A stretch of 64,000 nt of DNA. It comes from Acidobacteriota bacterium (GTDB lineage: Bacteria > Acidobacteriota > Thermoanaerobaculia > Multivoradales > Multivoraceae). The stretch lies in NCBI GenBank assembly GCA_029263415.1, contig JAJCXN010000056.1, positions 1-64,000 on the forward strand, given 5' to 3'. The position numbers and the translations under genes were made by a program. Shown here one piece after another: positions 7,930 through 17,400 of the stretch; positions within the stretch are counted from its first letter, which is position 1, and the number at the start of each line of letters is the position of its first letter. The notes beneath the pieces are model-generated. The model was not told the origin of the DNA and made no database searches. It saw nothing but the letters and a program-made list of their open reading frames with translations.

Positions 7930-8502
7930 TCACTCTGCCCGGGTGGCAACGAAGGTGTAAATCCCTTCGTGCCAGGAACTTGTTGATTCGTCGTACCGGT
8001 CGAGCCGCAAAGAGAATCCCTCAACACTGATATCCGACCAGATCACCCGGTTGCGACCGGGGCGCCCGCCGAACATCTGGCCGGTTTGCTCCATTGTCGC
8101 GGCGTTGCCCGAGAATTCACCATCGAGTTGCTTACGATTGCCCAAGGAGTTGATCGAAGAACCCTGTAGCGACGTGCCGTCGCGACCGAGAAATAGGATG
8201 GTGACCTCGGTGTATTCGGGACGCCCCTCGACCAACGGATTCTGTCGCTCATGCAGTCGAATCCCGCGGCCGTCGAGAATGGGATGCACGTCCAGTCTTC
8301 CGGCACCCTGCATGGTTGTGCCATCGCCAACAGAGACCTCTGTTTTCAACTGCCAACTGCCAACTAGCTGATCGAGGCCAGAGCTTTGCTTGTCCGCCGA
8401 TTGGCCTGCGGCAGCAGGGTACGTGACAGCTCCAACGAGAAGGCCTGCAACCAGCAAGGCGCCGCAACGAATCGGATGCGCTACTTTTCCAAACGACTTC
8501 AT
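7930..8502 (-). CDS. Exported DUF1579/lipocalin-like protein
   Basis: A 190-residue exported protein starting at ATG 8502, which overlaps the upstream stop by 4 bp. Residues 1-33 are a signal peptide (MKSFGKVAHP, then CGALLVAGLLVGAVTYPAAAG). The mature part opens with LDQLVGSWQLKTEVSVGDG and contains GRLDVHPILDGRGIRLHERQ, a pattern seen in small secreted lipocalin-like proteins of the DUF1579 group ('lvG.W....' then 'lgG.w...'). No catalytic residues are evident. It is the last gene of a PadR/membrane-protein operon and is presumably induced with it. Ligand and role are unknown. Confidence 0.65.
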   Translation of the reverse strand: MKSFGKVAHPIRCGALLVAGLLVGAVTYPAAAGQSADKQSSGLDQLVGSWQLKTEVSVGDGTTMQGAGRLDVHPILDGRGIRLHERQNPLVEGRPEYTEVTILFLGRDGTSLQGSSINSLGNRKQLDGEFSGNAATMEQTGQMFGGRPGRNRVIWSDISVEGFSLRLDRYDESTSSWHEGIYTFVATRAE

Positions 8503-9281
8503 AGTGATCTTCCTTGTTCTACGCTGTAAGCGAACGATCTCGAGACTCCATGGCTCCATGCCAGCCCGGCCATCAAGGTGGCGGCCACCAGTGACGGCCC
8601 GAGATCGGTCAAGGTTAGGCCCGCCCCGCCCATTGCCAACTTGGCCGCTGCGACCAAATGGATCGAACGCGCGTCCAGACCGATGACCACAATCAGCTGA
8701 ACTACCAGGGTCAGAGCCCAGAAGCCGATCACGCTGGTGATCAGTCCGCCAATTCGCTGCCTCCATCCCAACGCTCTGCCTCCAAGGCTCGCCCATCGAG
8801 CGGCTATGACCATCGAAATCAATGCTGCCATGACGGCCACCAACACCACGCTCCATCGGACCCATCCGGCACTCGGATCTTCGGTGAATCGTGGCCACCA
8901 GAATCGGAAGGAGATCCCCTCGATCGCGAGCCAGGCCCATAGCCACCAGGGCAACGGTCGAAACAAGGATCGCCTTGCGTTCCTATGTCGCCAGCACCGA
9001 ACCGGCTCGCGCAAATCATCGGCAGCGCCGAACCGTTGCAAGGCGCGGCTAACCGAGACCTGAACGCTGAAACCCTTCCGCGTCTCTAGGAGGGCCGCCG
9101 TACTGAGATGGTGAACCCACTCTTCGCACACCTGCGCTCGTCGCTTGACTGGGACGCCAGCTGCGGTGACTAGTCGGTCGACTTCTGACTCGATCGATGC
9201 CTCGATCCGCTTCACCACTTCCTTGTCGGTGTCGTCTCCACGATCGATCACGGTCTCGCTTGCTTGATCTTCAGATCCCAT
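8499..9281 (-). CDS. Membrane protein with permease-prefix/HAAS-like N-terminus
   Basis: About 260 residues. The cytoplasmic N-terminus (IEASIESEVDRLVTAAGVP, EEWVHHLSTAALL, VSRALQRFGAADDLREPV) resembles the helical prefix found on ADOP permeases and in HAAS proteins, with its 'a...FG....l' signature. Four likely transmembrane helices follow (LPWWLWAWLAIEGISF, VVLVAVMAALISMVIAA, ITSVIGFWALTLVVQLIVVI, LVAATLMAGLA). ATG 9281 is preferred (AGGAG nine bases before); 9305 is an alternative. It sits between padR and a secreted protein gene with a 4-bp overlap downstream. A regulatory partnership with PadR is inferred from context. Confidence 0.65.
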   Translation of the reverse strand: MGSEDQASETVIDRGDDTDKEVVKRIEASIESEVDRLVTAAGVPVKRRAQVCEEWVHHLSTAALLETRKGFSVQVSVSRALQRFGAADDLREPVRCWRHRNARRSLFRPLPWWLWAWLAIEGISFRFWWPRFTEDPSAGWVRWSVVLVAVMAALISMVIAARWASLGGRALGWRQRIGGLITSVIGFWALTLVVQLIVVIGLDARSIHLVAAAKLAMGGAGLTLTDLGPSLVAATLMAGLAWSHGVSRSFAYSVEQGRSL

Positions 9282-9359
9282 CGTCCATCGCTCCTGCTTC
9301 GACATAGACCACCGCTACGACATAGGTCACCGCGTTTCTCTCCGGCGCATGCACGTTGA

Positions 9360-9701
9360 CTAGACCGGCTCCACTACGAGGTTCATGGCCTTTACCAAAC
9401 TCCGCCAGCCCTGTAGGCGGCGCTGGCGGTAGAGCTCGCCTTCCGGCGTCACTCGGTACAACTTTAAGCGCCGTCCGGAATCTCCCTTCGCCCACTGCCC
9501 AACAATGTGGCCCTCGTCTTCGAGACCGTAGAGCAACGGATAGACAGTCCCTTCCTTGAAAGCGAGATGCCCCTCGCAACGCTCCGCGAGCTCTCGAACC
9601 AAGCGGTATCCGTGCATCGGGCGCTCGGAAAGTAGCGACAGGACAAGGAGAGTCGTGGTGCCCTTCGCAAGCTGGCGATCCGGTGTTTGGGTTCTGACCA
9701 A
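9360..9701 (-). CDS. PadR-family transcriptional regulator
   Basis: A 113-residue PadR protein with LAKGTTTLLVLSLLSERPMH, GYRLVRELAERCEGHLAFK and EGTVYPLLYGLEDEGHIVG, then the GRRLKLYRVTPEGE wing. The start is a TTG at 9701 preceded by a strong CCGAGGAGT ribosome-binding site nine bases away. It leads an operon with the membrane protein and the DUF1579-like protein. TTACCTWGG direct repeats 45-80 bp upstream are candidate binding sites. It is the third PadR module within 7 kb, and the three sequences are clearly different. Confidence 0.87.
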   Translation of the reverse strand: MVRTQTPDRQLAKGTTTLLVLSLLSERPMHGYRLVRELAERCEGHLAFKEGTVYPLLYGLEDEGHIVGQWAKGDSGRRLKLYRVTPEGELYRQRRLQGWRSLVKAMNLVVEPV

Positions 9702-9747
9702 GTCTCTGGACTCCTCGGAGCGGGCTGTGTTTCCGTCTGTTCAAGCA

Positions 9748-9779
9748 TTACCTTGGTCATCATACTATTTTTACCTAGG
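9748..9779 (-). promoter_or_regulatory. Candidate PadR operator repeats
   Basis: TTACCTTGG at 9748-9756 and TTACCTAGG at 9771-9779 are direct repeats 23 bp apart upstream of the TTG start of padR. An A/T-rich CATACTATTTTTACC lies between and over them and could hold a promoter for either strand. Assignment is tentative. Confidence 0.35.
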
Positions 9780-9923
9780 GATACCAGCGCACCGCAAGGA
9801 TCGCCGCCCCCTCTAGCGCTGACGCCTCGACGTTTCCAACCGATCCAGCTTAGACTTGTGTCTCGCCAGTCCCAGATTCCAGACGCCTTCCGACACTCGT
9901 TCTTGCACTTGGAGGTGCCCATA

Positions 9924-11705
9924 ATGATTCGTACCGCCGCATCAGTTGCCATTTGGTTCGCCCTCGGCCTCGTCACAGTCGCCAATGCTCAAAAGAGTGA
10001 CTTCGTTAGCACTTCCTTGCAGGCAACTTCGGTGCAGCGAGCCAGCGAAAACGTCAATATTGACATCGCTGATGGCCTCCCAACTCTGGTGACCCAGGCG
10101 CTCGACGCCGACGACTCGACCTACAATCGACAGGTAAGTGGCTGCGGGGGCCTGTCTGGCATCGGCACCAGCGTCTTCTACGACACCGTCACTCTGACCA
10201 ACACGTCTGGGGTTCAAGCTTCGATCGAGCTCACCACAAGCGATGTCGGGGACCCCTCGAGCTGCACCCTCGGGGATACCCATATGTCGGTCTACTCTCC
10301 GACCTTCAACGCCGTTGATCCTCTCACCAACTGCGTTACCTCGAATGACGATAGCGGCCCTGGCGCTTGCAGCGCCGTTGACTTCGATCTAGGCGTAGGG
10401 GAAACGGCGGTAGTTGTCACCACCTCGTTCGGTAACGGAGCCCAGTTCCCGTTTCAGCTCAACATTGATTCCGACAGCTGCAACGACGGTTTGGTGTACG
10501 ACGATGGCACCATCGAAAGCGCTCTGCAGGGCCCCATGGGCACCGCTACGGTCGAACTCACTCAAAAGTTCGACCTGCCGCTGATCGGTGCCGCCGGCGC
10601 AGCGCCGAAACGGGTTTGTGCATGTTTTTCAAGGACTGTCTCGGCAACCGACGACTTTGAGGTCAATTTTGTTGTCCGTCGACCTGACAGCTCTGGCGAC
10701 GCGCCTGGTGCGCGACTGAAGACCGAAGCCAAGATGATCATGGACGTCCCCAACTTCCCAGCTTGTCGCTACTACGCTCTCGATGTTACTGACGCAGACT
10801 TCACTACTGACCGGATCTTCATCGGCGTTGAGTGGGATCAGGCCTCCAATCCACAATTGCTCCTGGGCAACGACACCAACGGGCCCACAACGCAGCCGGG
10901 TTTCTCCACCGCAAACGGCGGGGCGTCCTGGAATAGTGTGACGGTGCAAGATCCCGCCCACCGAAATCTTGCGTTGCGGTCGACCTTCGACGAGCCCTTT
11001 ACACCTCTGTCCAACGCATCAGCACTGGTTGTGCCCGGCTACCAGATTGATCTTGCCGACCCGAGCGGCCCAACAACACTGTTTGCGGCCCGCAACACCA
11101 CCGACGACAATGTCGAAGTGAACGTCGAATTCCACGGACAAGAAGCAACGCCGACGCCCCTGCGCGTCGACGGCCAAGCCCTTGCTGCCAATGACACGAT
11201 GTCGGTCAACATGCGCGATGACACCAGCAGCCTCGACCCGGACGGGGACGATCTGGCCGCCGGGCTGGCCCTGATCTACCGGACCGACACGGGCACCCAT
11301 GCGGGACTAGAGGGGGACTTCCTCAACGTCGACGCGGCTAATGACTTCGCAGGTGGTGATCGCTTGTTCAAGTTACCCGAAGATCTCTGCAACCTGATGG
11401 AGGTTCGTTTTCTCAACTTTGGTGCCGGTAGCAACTTCTCCGTGGTCGTCGATCAACCCCAAGGCGACGTGAAGTCCACCTACTCCTACGAAGCGTACCG
11501 CCAAGACGGCACGCTCCTTGGATCGGGCGACTACTTCACCAACAAGCATTTCGAAGTGATCGCCGCTCAAGAGTTCGCCGGTATGGGCAACAACTTCGGC
11601 ACCGTTGTATTCGATTTCTCCAAGGCTGGAGGCGGCCGTGTGATCGGCCAGTATTCAGCCTTCGGCCGCTTCTCCGTAGAAGTCGCGGGAGCATGTCGCG
11701 ACTGA
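9924..11705 (+). CDS. Large exported protein of unknown function
   Basis: A 593-residue protein from ATG 9924, with GGAGG at 9911-9915. A signal peptide covers residues 1-23 (MIRTAASVAIWFALGLVTVA then NAQ). The mature protein is Asp/Thr/Asn-rich and poor in Lys, typical of secreted beta-sandwich proteins. An early region (SIELTTSDVGDPSSC, LTNCVTSNDDSGPGACSAVD, FDLGVGETAVVVTTS) resembles bacterial pre-peptidase C-terminal-type domains, with several Cys pairs probably forming disulfides. There is no C-terminal anchor motif; it ends VAGACRD. No enzyme motif is seen, so a surface or extracellular structural role is possible. It is monocistronic. Confidence 0.68.
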   Translation: MIRTAASVAIWFALGLVTVANAQKSDFVSTSLQATSVQRASENVNIDIADGLPTLVTQALDADDSTYNRQVSGCGGLSGIGTSVFYDTVTLTNTSGVQASIELTTSDVGDPSSCTLGDTHMSVYSPTFNAVDPLTNCVTSNDDSGPGACSAVDFDLGVGETAVVVTTSFGNGAQFPFQLNIDSDSCNDGLVYDDGTIESALQGPMGTATVELTQKFDLPLIGAAGAAPKRVCACFSRTVSATDDFEVNFVVRRPDSSGDAPGARLKTEAKMIMDVPNFPACRYYALDVTDADFTTDRIFIGVEWDQASNPQLLLGNDTNGPTTQPGFSTANGGASWNSVTVQDPAHRNLALRSTFDEPFTPLSNASALVVPGYQIDLADPSGPTTLFAARNTTDDNVEVNVEFHGQEATPTPLRVDGQALAANDTMSVNMRDDTSSLDPDGDDLAAGLALIYRTDTGTHAGLEGDFLNVDAANDFAGGDRLFKLPEDLCNLMEVRFLNFGAGSNFSVVVDQPQGDVKSTYSYEAYRQDGTLLGSGDYFTNKHFEVIAAQEFAGMGNNFGTVVFDFSKAGGGRVIGQYSAFGRFSVEVAGACRD

Positions 11706-11738
11706 CTCCGCTTGCAGCATGACAATCGATAACCCTTA

Positions 11739-11769
11739 GGATCAAAAGAAGGATCAAAAGAAGGATCAA
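11739..11769. repeat. Short 12-bp tandem repeat
   Basis: GGATCAAAAGAA is repeated exactly at 11739-11750 and 11751-11762 and followed by a partial third copy, GGATCAA. It lies in the intergenic region just after the stop of the large exported protein gene. No function is apparent. Confidence 0.8.
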
Positions 11770-11972
11770 CCGGCTTCGGGTGAGGGATGTGCCTGGCGTT
11801 TCCCTTTGCCCCGAGGTCGCGACTCCTGAGTTACGCCCAACCCTCGAAGTCGAGTTCGTCGGCCTTTTCTGAGTCTCTTAAGTCTCTGCGGGGTTGGTCT
11901 TTGACAATTGCCTTGCTGTGTAGTGTCGTCAATCGCTTCCTCTCGGTGGAGGACAATGCTTGCGAGACGGGC

Positions 11973-13931
11973 CTAGTCAATATAGCCAAGGGAACGAAGC
12001 CTTCGGACCATCTCCGGATCAAGCTCAGAGTCATCCACCTCCGGCGCGGCAACGCTCGTCGAAGACAAGGATGCTAGCTGGGTCGCGAAGAATAGGGCTC
12101 CGATCGGCCGCTCCAACAAAACGTTTGTCGTCTCCTCCGGATCATTGACCAGATCGTAGAGCGTAGTCCGTCCACCCATCGACTGTCCTTCAGTGTCTAT
12201 GTACCTGAGATCCGCAGTTGTAAGTGAGGTTCCGAAGAATCGATCGATACCAACGTGGGACACCACAGCCCGCGGTCCGCAGTTTGTGCAAAGAATGCTC
12301 TCGCCTGGCAACCCGGGTAGCGGTGGCAGACCAAGGTAATCGAGCAGAGTCGGCAAGAGGTCCACATGTTGGGTCGTTCGTTGAACCCGCCCGGCGGCGC
12401 AGTCCGGCAAGTAAATGACGAACGGTACGTCGAGCACTTCGGTGTGTAGGCTCTTGCCGTGTTCCCAGCGTCCGTGTTCAAGGAATTCTTCTCCGTGGTC
12501 TGAAACAACGATGACCACGGTGTTCTCCAGGCTGGGATCTCCCAGAGTCTCGAGGAGATCACCAAGCGCGGCGTCGTTCTCTGCAACCTCAGCGTCGTAA
12601 AGGAGTTCCATTTCCCGCCGAACCGTTTCCAACTCCCTCCCTTGCTTGGATCTGAGGCCTTGCATGAACTTACGTTTGTAGCGTTCAGGATTCTCGACCT
12701 CGGACGCGAATCGCCGAGCGAACGGTGGAGCCGGTTGGTATGGAGCGTGAGGTTCTACCGTGTGAAGGTACATAAAAAACGGCTTTGCCGAGTCTCTTTC
12801 CGCTATCCATTGCTCGGCAGTTTCGCTCACTGCTTTTGCGGAGGCGCCCTTGCCGCTCAACGTCACGTATCGATCAAAGCCTTGTCGAAGACCGTACTTT
12901 CCCGAAGCGTTGGGATTCGTGACGAATCCAACCGTCGCGTACCCCTGCGCCGAAAGCACCTCGGCGAGCGTCAGAAATTCGGATGCCAGGGCACTCTTTC
13001 TTCCCACTACTCCGTGAGCGAGCGGCGTGAGTCCAGTCATCAGAGAAGCCACCGATGGTCTGGTCCAAGGAGACTGGGCTACCGCCTGCTCAAGGACAAG
13101 CGACTTCTCAGCGAGAGCATCGAGAGCCGGTGTCAGGCCGCGAAGGTTGCCGTAGGCCCCGACGCGGTCGGCGCGCAGGGTATCGATGAGGTAGAGAACG
13201 ATGTTGGGTGTTCGAGGAGCATCTGCTTCACGGCAAGAAACTCGACTCTGAGTACTGAACCGCGTCGAGTCAGATGCGGGTCTTAGCACAGGGCCGCTCG
13301 AGTCTCCTCGATCGAATTGGAGACCGTCGGCCGCTGGATATTGATCTGGCCAGAGGCCCACGAGGAGATTCTCTGGTGGGTTACCGACTGTCCGATAGCT
13401 GAGTTTCTGCCAAAGGATGACCTTTTCGGCGGAAGGAAACGTTGGTGTACTAGCGGCCGCGTAACCAAGCTCAAGTTGAGTCGAGCCCCTGCCGGCTAGT
13501 GCCGCCGGAATGTCGAAGGTGACGGCTCCTCCACCAGCCGCAAGCCGCTGGCTTCCGATGGCCTGGCCTTCGACGGTCGCGGTGACTTCGATATCTCCTC
13601 GCAGAGGGAAGGGACGGCCCTCCAACGTGACCACCAGGGCAACGCTTTCCACGCTTGGCAGGAGAATGGTGGATTGGGCGCCCATCCCGGGAACGAAGTT
13701 TCGACCACCGCTACTCGACTCCGGAACACCCCAACCGGAGATCAGGAACGGCAGGCTCGAGGCATCGGAAAGCACCAGTTCACCGAACGTTGGCACTGGA
13801 GAGAAGGCGAAGTCCCGTCGATCCCCTGCCTCTTCAGCTGACCGGCCGCAACCTACGCAGAACAGCACCAGCCCCAGGGGCAACAGCAGCTGTTGCGACC
13901 ATAGACCTTTGATTCGCGATGGCTTCATCAT
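11973..13931 (-). CDS. Sulfatase-fold (alkaline phosphatase superfamily) exported protein, Thr-type active site
   Basis: About 652 residues from ATG 13931. The N-terminus has a hydrophobic signal (LLLPLGLVLFCVGC) ending at a Cys that may be lipidated. Residues ~85-185 form a beta-sandwich (VVTLEGRPFPLRGDIEV ... TQLELGY) like that in the second sulfatase of this window. The catalytic domain starts TPNIVLYLIDTLRADRVGAY and has a VSDHGEEFLEHG metal-binding motif. The usual CxPxR formylglycine motif is replaced by SPWTRPSVASLMTG, placing Thr (~290) at the nucleophile position, as in lipid-head-group phosphotransferases and related hydrolases. A true sulfatase is therefore doubtful. It ends RRLRSLGYID, common in such proteins. 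Confidence 0.75.
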   Translation of the reverse strand: MMKPSRIKGLWSQQLLLPLGLVLFCVGCGRSAEEAGDRRDFAFSPVPTFGELVLSDASSLPFLISGWGVPESSSGGRNFVPGMGAQSTILLPSVESVALVVTLEGRPFPLRGDIEVTATVEGQAIGSQRLAAGGGAVTFDIPAALAGRGSTQLELGYAAASTPTFPSAEKVILWQKLSYRTVGNPPENLLVGLWPDQYPAADGLQFDRGDSSGPVLRPASDSTRFSTQSRVSCREADAPRTPNIVLYLIDTLRADRVGAYGNLRGLTPALDALAEKSLVLEQAVAQSPWTRPSVASLMTGLTPLAHGVVGRKSALASEFLTLAEVLSAQGYATVGFVTNPNASGKYGLRQGFDRYVTLSGKGASAKAVSETAEQWIAERDSAKPFFMYLHTVEPHAPYQPAPPFARRFASEVENPERYKRKFMQGLRSKQGRELETVRREMELLYDAEVAENDAALGDLLETLGDPSLENTVVIVVSDHGEEFLEHGRWEHGKSLHTEVLDVPFVIYLPDCAAGRVQRTTQHVDLLPTLLDYLGLPPLPGLPGESILCTNCGPRAVVSHVGIDRFFGTSLTTADLRYIDTEGQSMGGRTTLYDLVNDPEETTNVLLERPIGALFFATQLASLSSTSVAAPEVDDSELDPEMVRRLRSLGYID

Positions 13932-14449
13932 GCTAAGTACTTTGCCCAGAAATTGGCATCGACGCGCTTCCGGCGTGCCGATCGTAGAAACGACGGACGC
14001 TAACAAGCGAGCGACGCGCGGTCACGCATTCGAGCAAATTTCCGACGACTGCACGGGACTCCGGCTACTACCCCAACCATGTAGGAGAGGCGAACCCGCT
14101 CTCACTGAGAGCCGGCTGTTCCAAGTGATAGCTCGAAGACCTGTCCCGTCGGATCGGCATTCTTCCGTGAGGGAATGGCTCACCGGGGAGCTGTCCTCTC
14201 AAGATGGACTCAGCGGCGGTGGGAGTCGCCTCCTTCTGCGCGTTGGCAAAGACGGAGAATCCCCACGTGAAGATCCAACACGATCTGCTGCGATACACGC
14301 TGGACGAGCACGGGCACCCGATGTGGAACGAACTCTTGAACTGTACTTCGAGCCCTGAAGGAGAGCTGGATACTGTCTCTCGAGTACCTGCCACGAACCC
14401 AGTCCGAGGAGCAGAGTTCGGCAAGTACCGGCGCATTAAGCAGGGGGGC
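13932..14449. other. Intergenic stretch, nothing recognised
   Basis: About 520 bp between the sulfatase-fold gene and the CHAT-protein gene, both on the minus strand. Long frames run through here on both strands (for example 14204-14518 plus), but they extend antisense into the CHAT gene and lack motifs. No clear terminator was found. Confidence 0.4.
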
Positions 14450-17400
14450 CTATTGGTAAATCTGAAAAGCTGCCCAGTAGTAGGGGTGAACCCAGGTTCG
14501 ATCGGACGGCAGATCTGAGGCCCGTAGTCCACCCACTGACCTCGTTGTACCACCAGCTTCGTTCGTGCCTGCGTCGCCTTCGACGGCCACGGTCCTTTGG
14601 GCTGCGGCAAGGGCCACATCCGGCTCTTGACCCCGACGCAGCCGGCGATAGAAATCCACCATCAGGCCACTAGTTGCCTGATCGCTGATGCGCCACAACG
14701 ATGCGACGACCCGTCGTGCACCTACCAGTCGAAATGTACGCATTAACCCGAGCAGGCCCTCACCTTCATGGAGCCTGCCTTGGGCGGTCTCGCAGGCCGC
14801 CAAAGTCACCAAGTCAGCCACCAGGGAAAGATCCTCGGCCAGCTCCCATGCTTCGACTCGACTCGACACATTGGCTTCATCAACAGCCGCCCCACCGCTG
14901 GCGGCCAAGAAGAGCGCTGAGCCCAGCGGATCGTTGGAATCGACTGTCGCATGAACAGCTAGGTGCAGGACATTTGCCGTTGGAGCCTCCCTCAGCAAGG
15001 TGTCGAGTGTCGCGCCCTCGCCGACGAAAACGCCCGCGCCCGAAAACAGCGACGCGATCTCATTCGCCTCCCGACGCGCGCCAGGGAGAGCCGGCCAAAC
15101 CGAAGGACTGCGCGGCGCGCCTGGCGAGTCGGACAACTCGACGGTGGGATCAGCCATCACCACCAGTCGCGGCTCTTCTGGCCTTGCGATCGACCGCATC
15201 TTGTGAGGTAGCGTCGACGACTCGCCAACCAATACGAAGCTTGGCGAAGCGATCTCGACCAGGAACCGAGCGTCGTCGTTCCGATCAACGACGCGCAGCG
15301 CCCCGAAAGGTACACGGTGGAGGGGCCCATCCGGCGCAATCAACAATGGAGCGATCTGGCCCTGCTGCTCAAGACGAGCCAGGGCAGGTTGCACGAGCAG
15401 CTCCCCCAACCGACGCGACGGAGCGAGGTACTCATCGGGCAACGAGGGCAGCCGCAAGGCTTGATCATGCTGCTCGACTAAGGTTTCCAACATTCTCCGT
15501 GAAATCGGCACCTCGATGGCAGTGGCCTTTCCGTCGGGACTAAGTACCAGCAACCAAGTACTTTCCTCGCCTGTGACATAGGAAAGTCTCAACCCACCCG
15601 CTGGAACTGCGGCGGCCAACTCCTTGACCGTTGGGGCACGGGGTGTCTGCAATTCAGCCAACATGGGCGCCGCGGCTCGAAGCTCTTCGAACAGCACCGA
15701 CCGCTGCTCTCGTAGCTGCTGAATCGACGCCTCAACCGACTGGAGTGCCCCCTCTAGACCCTTATCTTCTCTAACATCCTGCTTCTCTGGCGCCCGCTCT
15801 TCAGCCTCAAATGCGAACTGGGCGCGAGCAGCATCGCGCCGAGCCGATTCCCGCTCAAGAAGCGTCCGATTGCGGACTAACCGCGCACGCAGATCAGACG
15901 GTACTGCTGCCGACAGGTCGACGAAACGCTCGGCGAGTTGGGTGCGCAGCGACTGCCCTCGGAGTCGTTCCATGACCTCGATCGCGCGCCCGGCCTTGCC
16001 GCCTCTTGCTAGTACATCAGCGCACAATCGGTAGATCCTGACGTGGGCCTCTCTGAACGTCGTTCGATCGTCCTCCCACGCGCCGCTCGCTAAGGTCAGG
16101 GACTCCAGCTGATCCGTCGCACCGCAGATCAGGCTTTCGGCCGTTGCGATGTCACCTTGAAGTCGCAACACCTCCCCAAGGAACGAAGAAGAGCGCGCCG
16201 CCTTCGCTGACTTCGGAGCGAACCTCAGATTCCAGTCCAAGGACTCATTGATGACGGCTTTGGCGGCCTCGAGCCGACCAGCCTCAACCTCGATCTCCGC
16301 CAATCGAGTGAGTGCCGAGGAAACATTCACCGACGAATTCAACGACCTATAGCGCTGCAAAGCACTTTGAGCCTTCGCACGTGCTCCATCGAGATCTCCC
16401 GAGCGCCGAAGTCCGGCCGCCTGTTCATGCTCGATGAACGCTAGGTATGTGCCGTCGTCGGGCTGATGTTCAAGGAGTTCTTCCGCTTGCCGCAGCAACG
16501 CCATACCGCCCGGAAGGTCGCCCCGCAACTGAGCGAGCTGCCCCATGTGCGCAAGCAGCAGCGCCTCAGGGCCCCCTTCAGCTAGCGCCTGGTCATACTC
16601 GACTGCGGCCCGATCGTAGTCGCGACGGTTGTAGTACAGCTTGCCAAGGGCCTCGTGAGCGTCAGCCAACCTACGACTCTCAGGCGGCTCGTTCTCCGCA
16701 AGCTCGACGACCCGTCGGAGCACTACCTCAGCTTCATCGAACCGACCCCGGTTCTTGAGCACGGCACCAAGGTTAGCCAGCGATGCCCGAGCGGTATGCC
16801 CGTCCGGCACGAACTGAAGATCAAGTGCGACCGCACGTTCCAAATAGTCTTGCGCCGCCACCAGGTCGCCCTGGAAGAACGCAAGTGCACCTAGGTTGTT
16901 GAGCGACTTCGCGAATCTGGGGCTCGGCGCTCCGGATGCCTCAAGCAAATCCTGGGCCTTGGCGAAGAGTCGGTGCGCACCATCGAGGTCTCCCTGGCGG
17001 GCGGCCAGAACCCCTTCAGTGCTCAGTTGATCAACCAAGACGCGCGGTGGCGGCTCGGAGTTCTCGAGCAACCTCCGGGCTGCCGCCAGGTCATCCGCCG
17101 CTGCCCCGAAATCCCTCTTGTCCAGAGCCAACCGTGCCAGCGTCTGATGAATCCTTGCGGTCACCAACGAGCTTGGATCCTCATCGTCCAGCGCGGCACG
17201 TGCCTTTTGCAACCATGCGGCTGACGCGGTGGCGTGACCCGCATCTCGGCCCACGCGCGCAAGGGCGACGAAGGCGCTCGCGATTGTGTTCGAAGAGGCT
17301 TGCGCTAGCTCGAACCAAATCACGGTTGAATCAAGAATCGACCGCGCCTCGTCGTAGGCGCCCTGATCGCTTAGCCGTGCTCCGAGCAGGTGCCCCAACT

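Noticed and set aside
13510-14358. Plus-strand 282-residue frame
   Set aside because: Mostly antisense to the sulfatase-fold gene and rich in Pro, Ser and Arg; no domain recognised.
14204-14518. Plus-strand 104-residue frame after the sulfatase-fold gene
   Set aside because: Part is antisense to the CHAT gene, and no motif or ribosome-binding site was seen.
14701-15543. Long plus-strand frame antisense to the CHAT gene
   Set aside because: Arg/Pro-rich translation without motif, fully antisense to a well-supported gene and explained by high GC codon bias.
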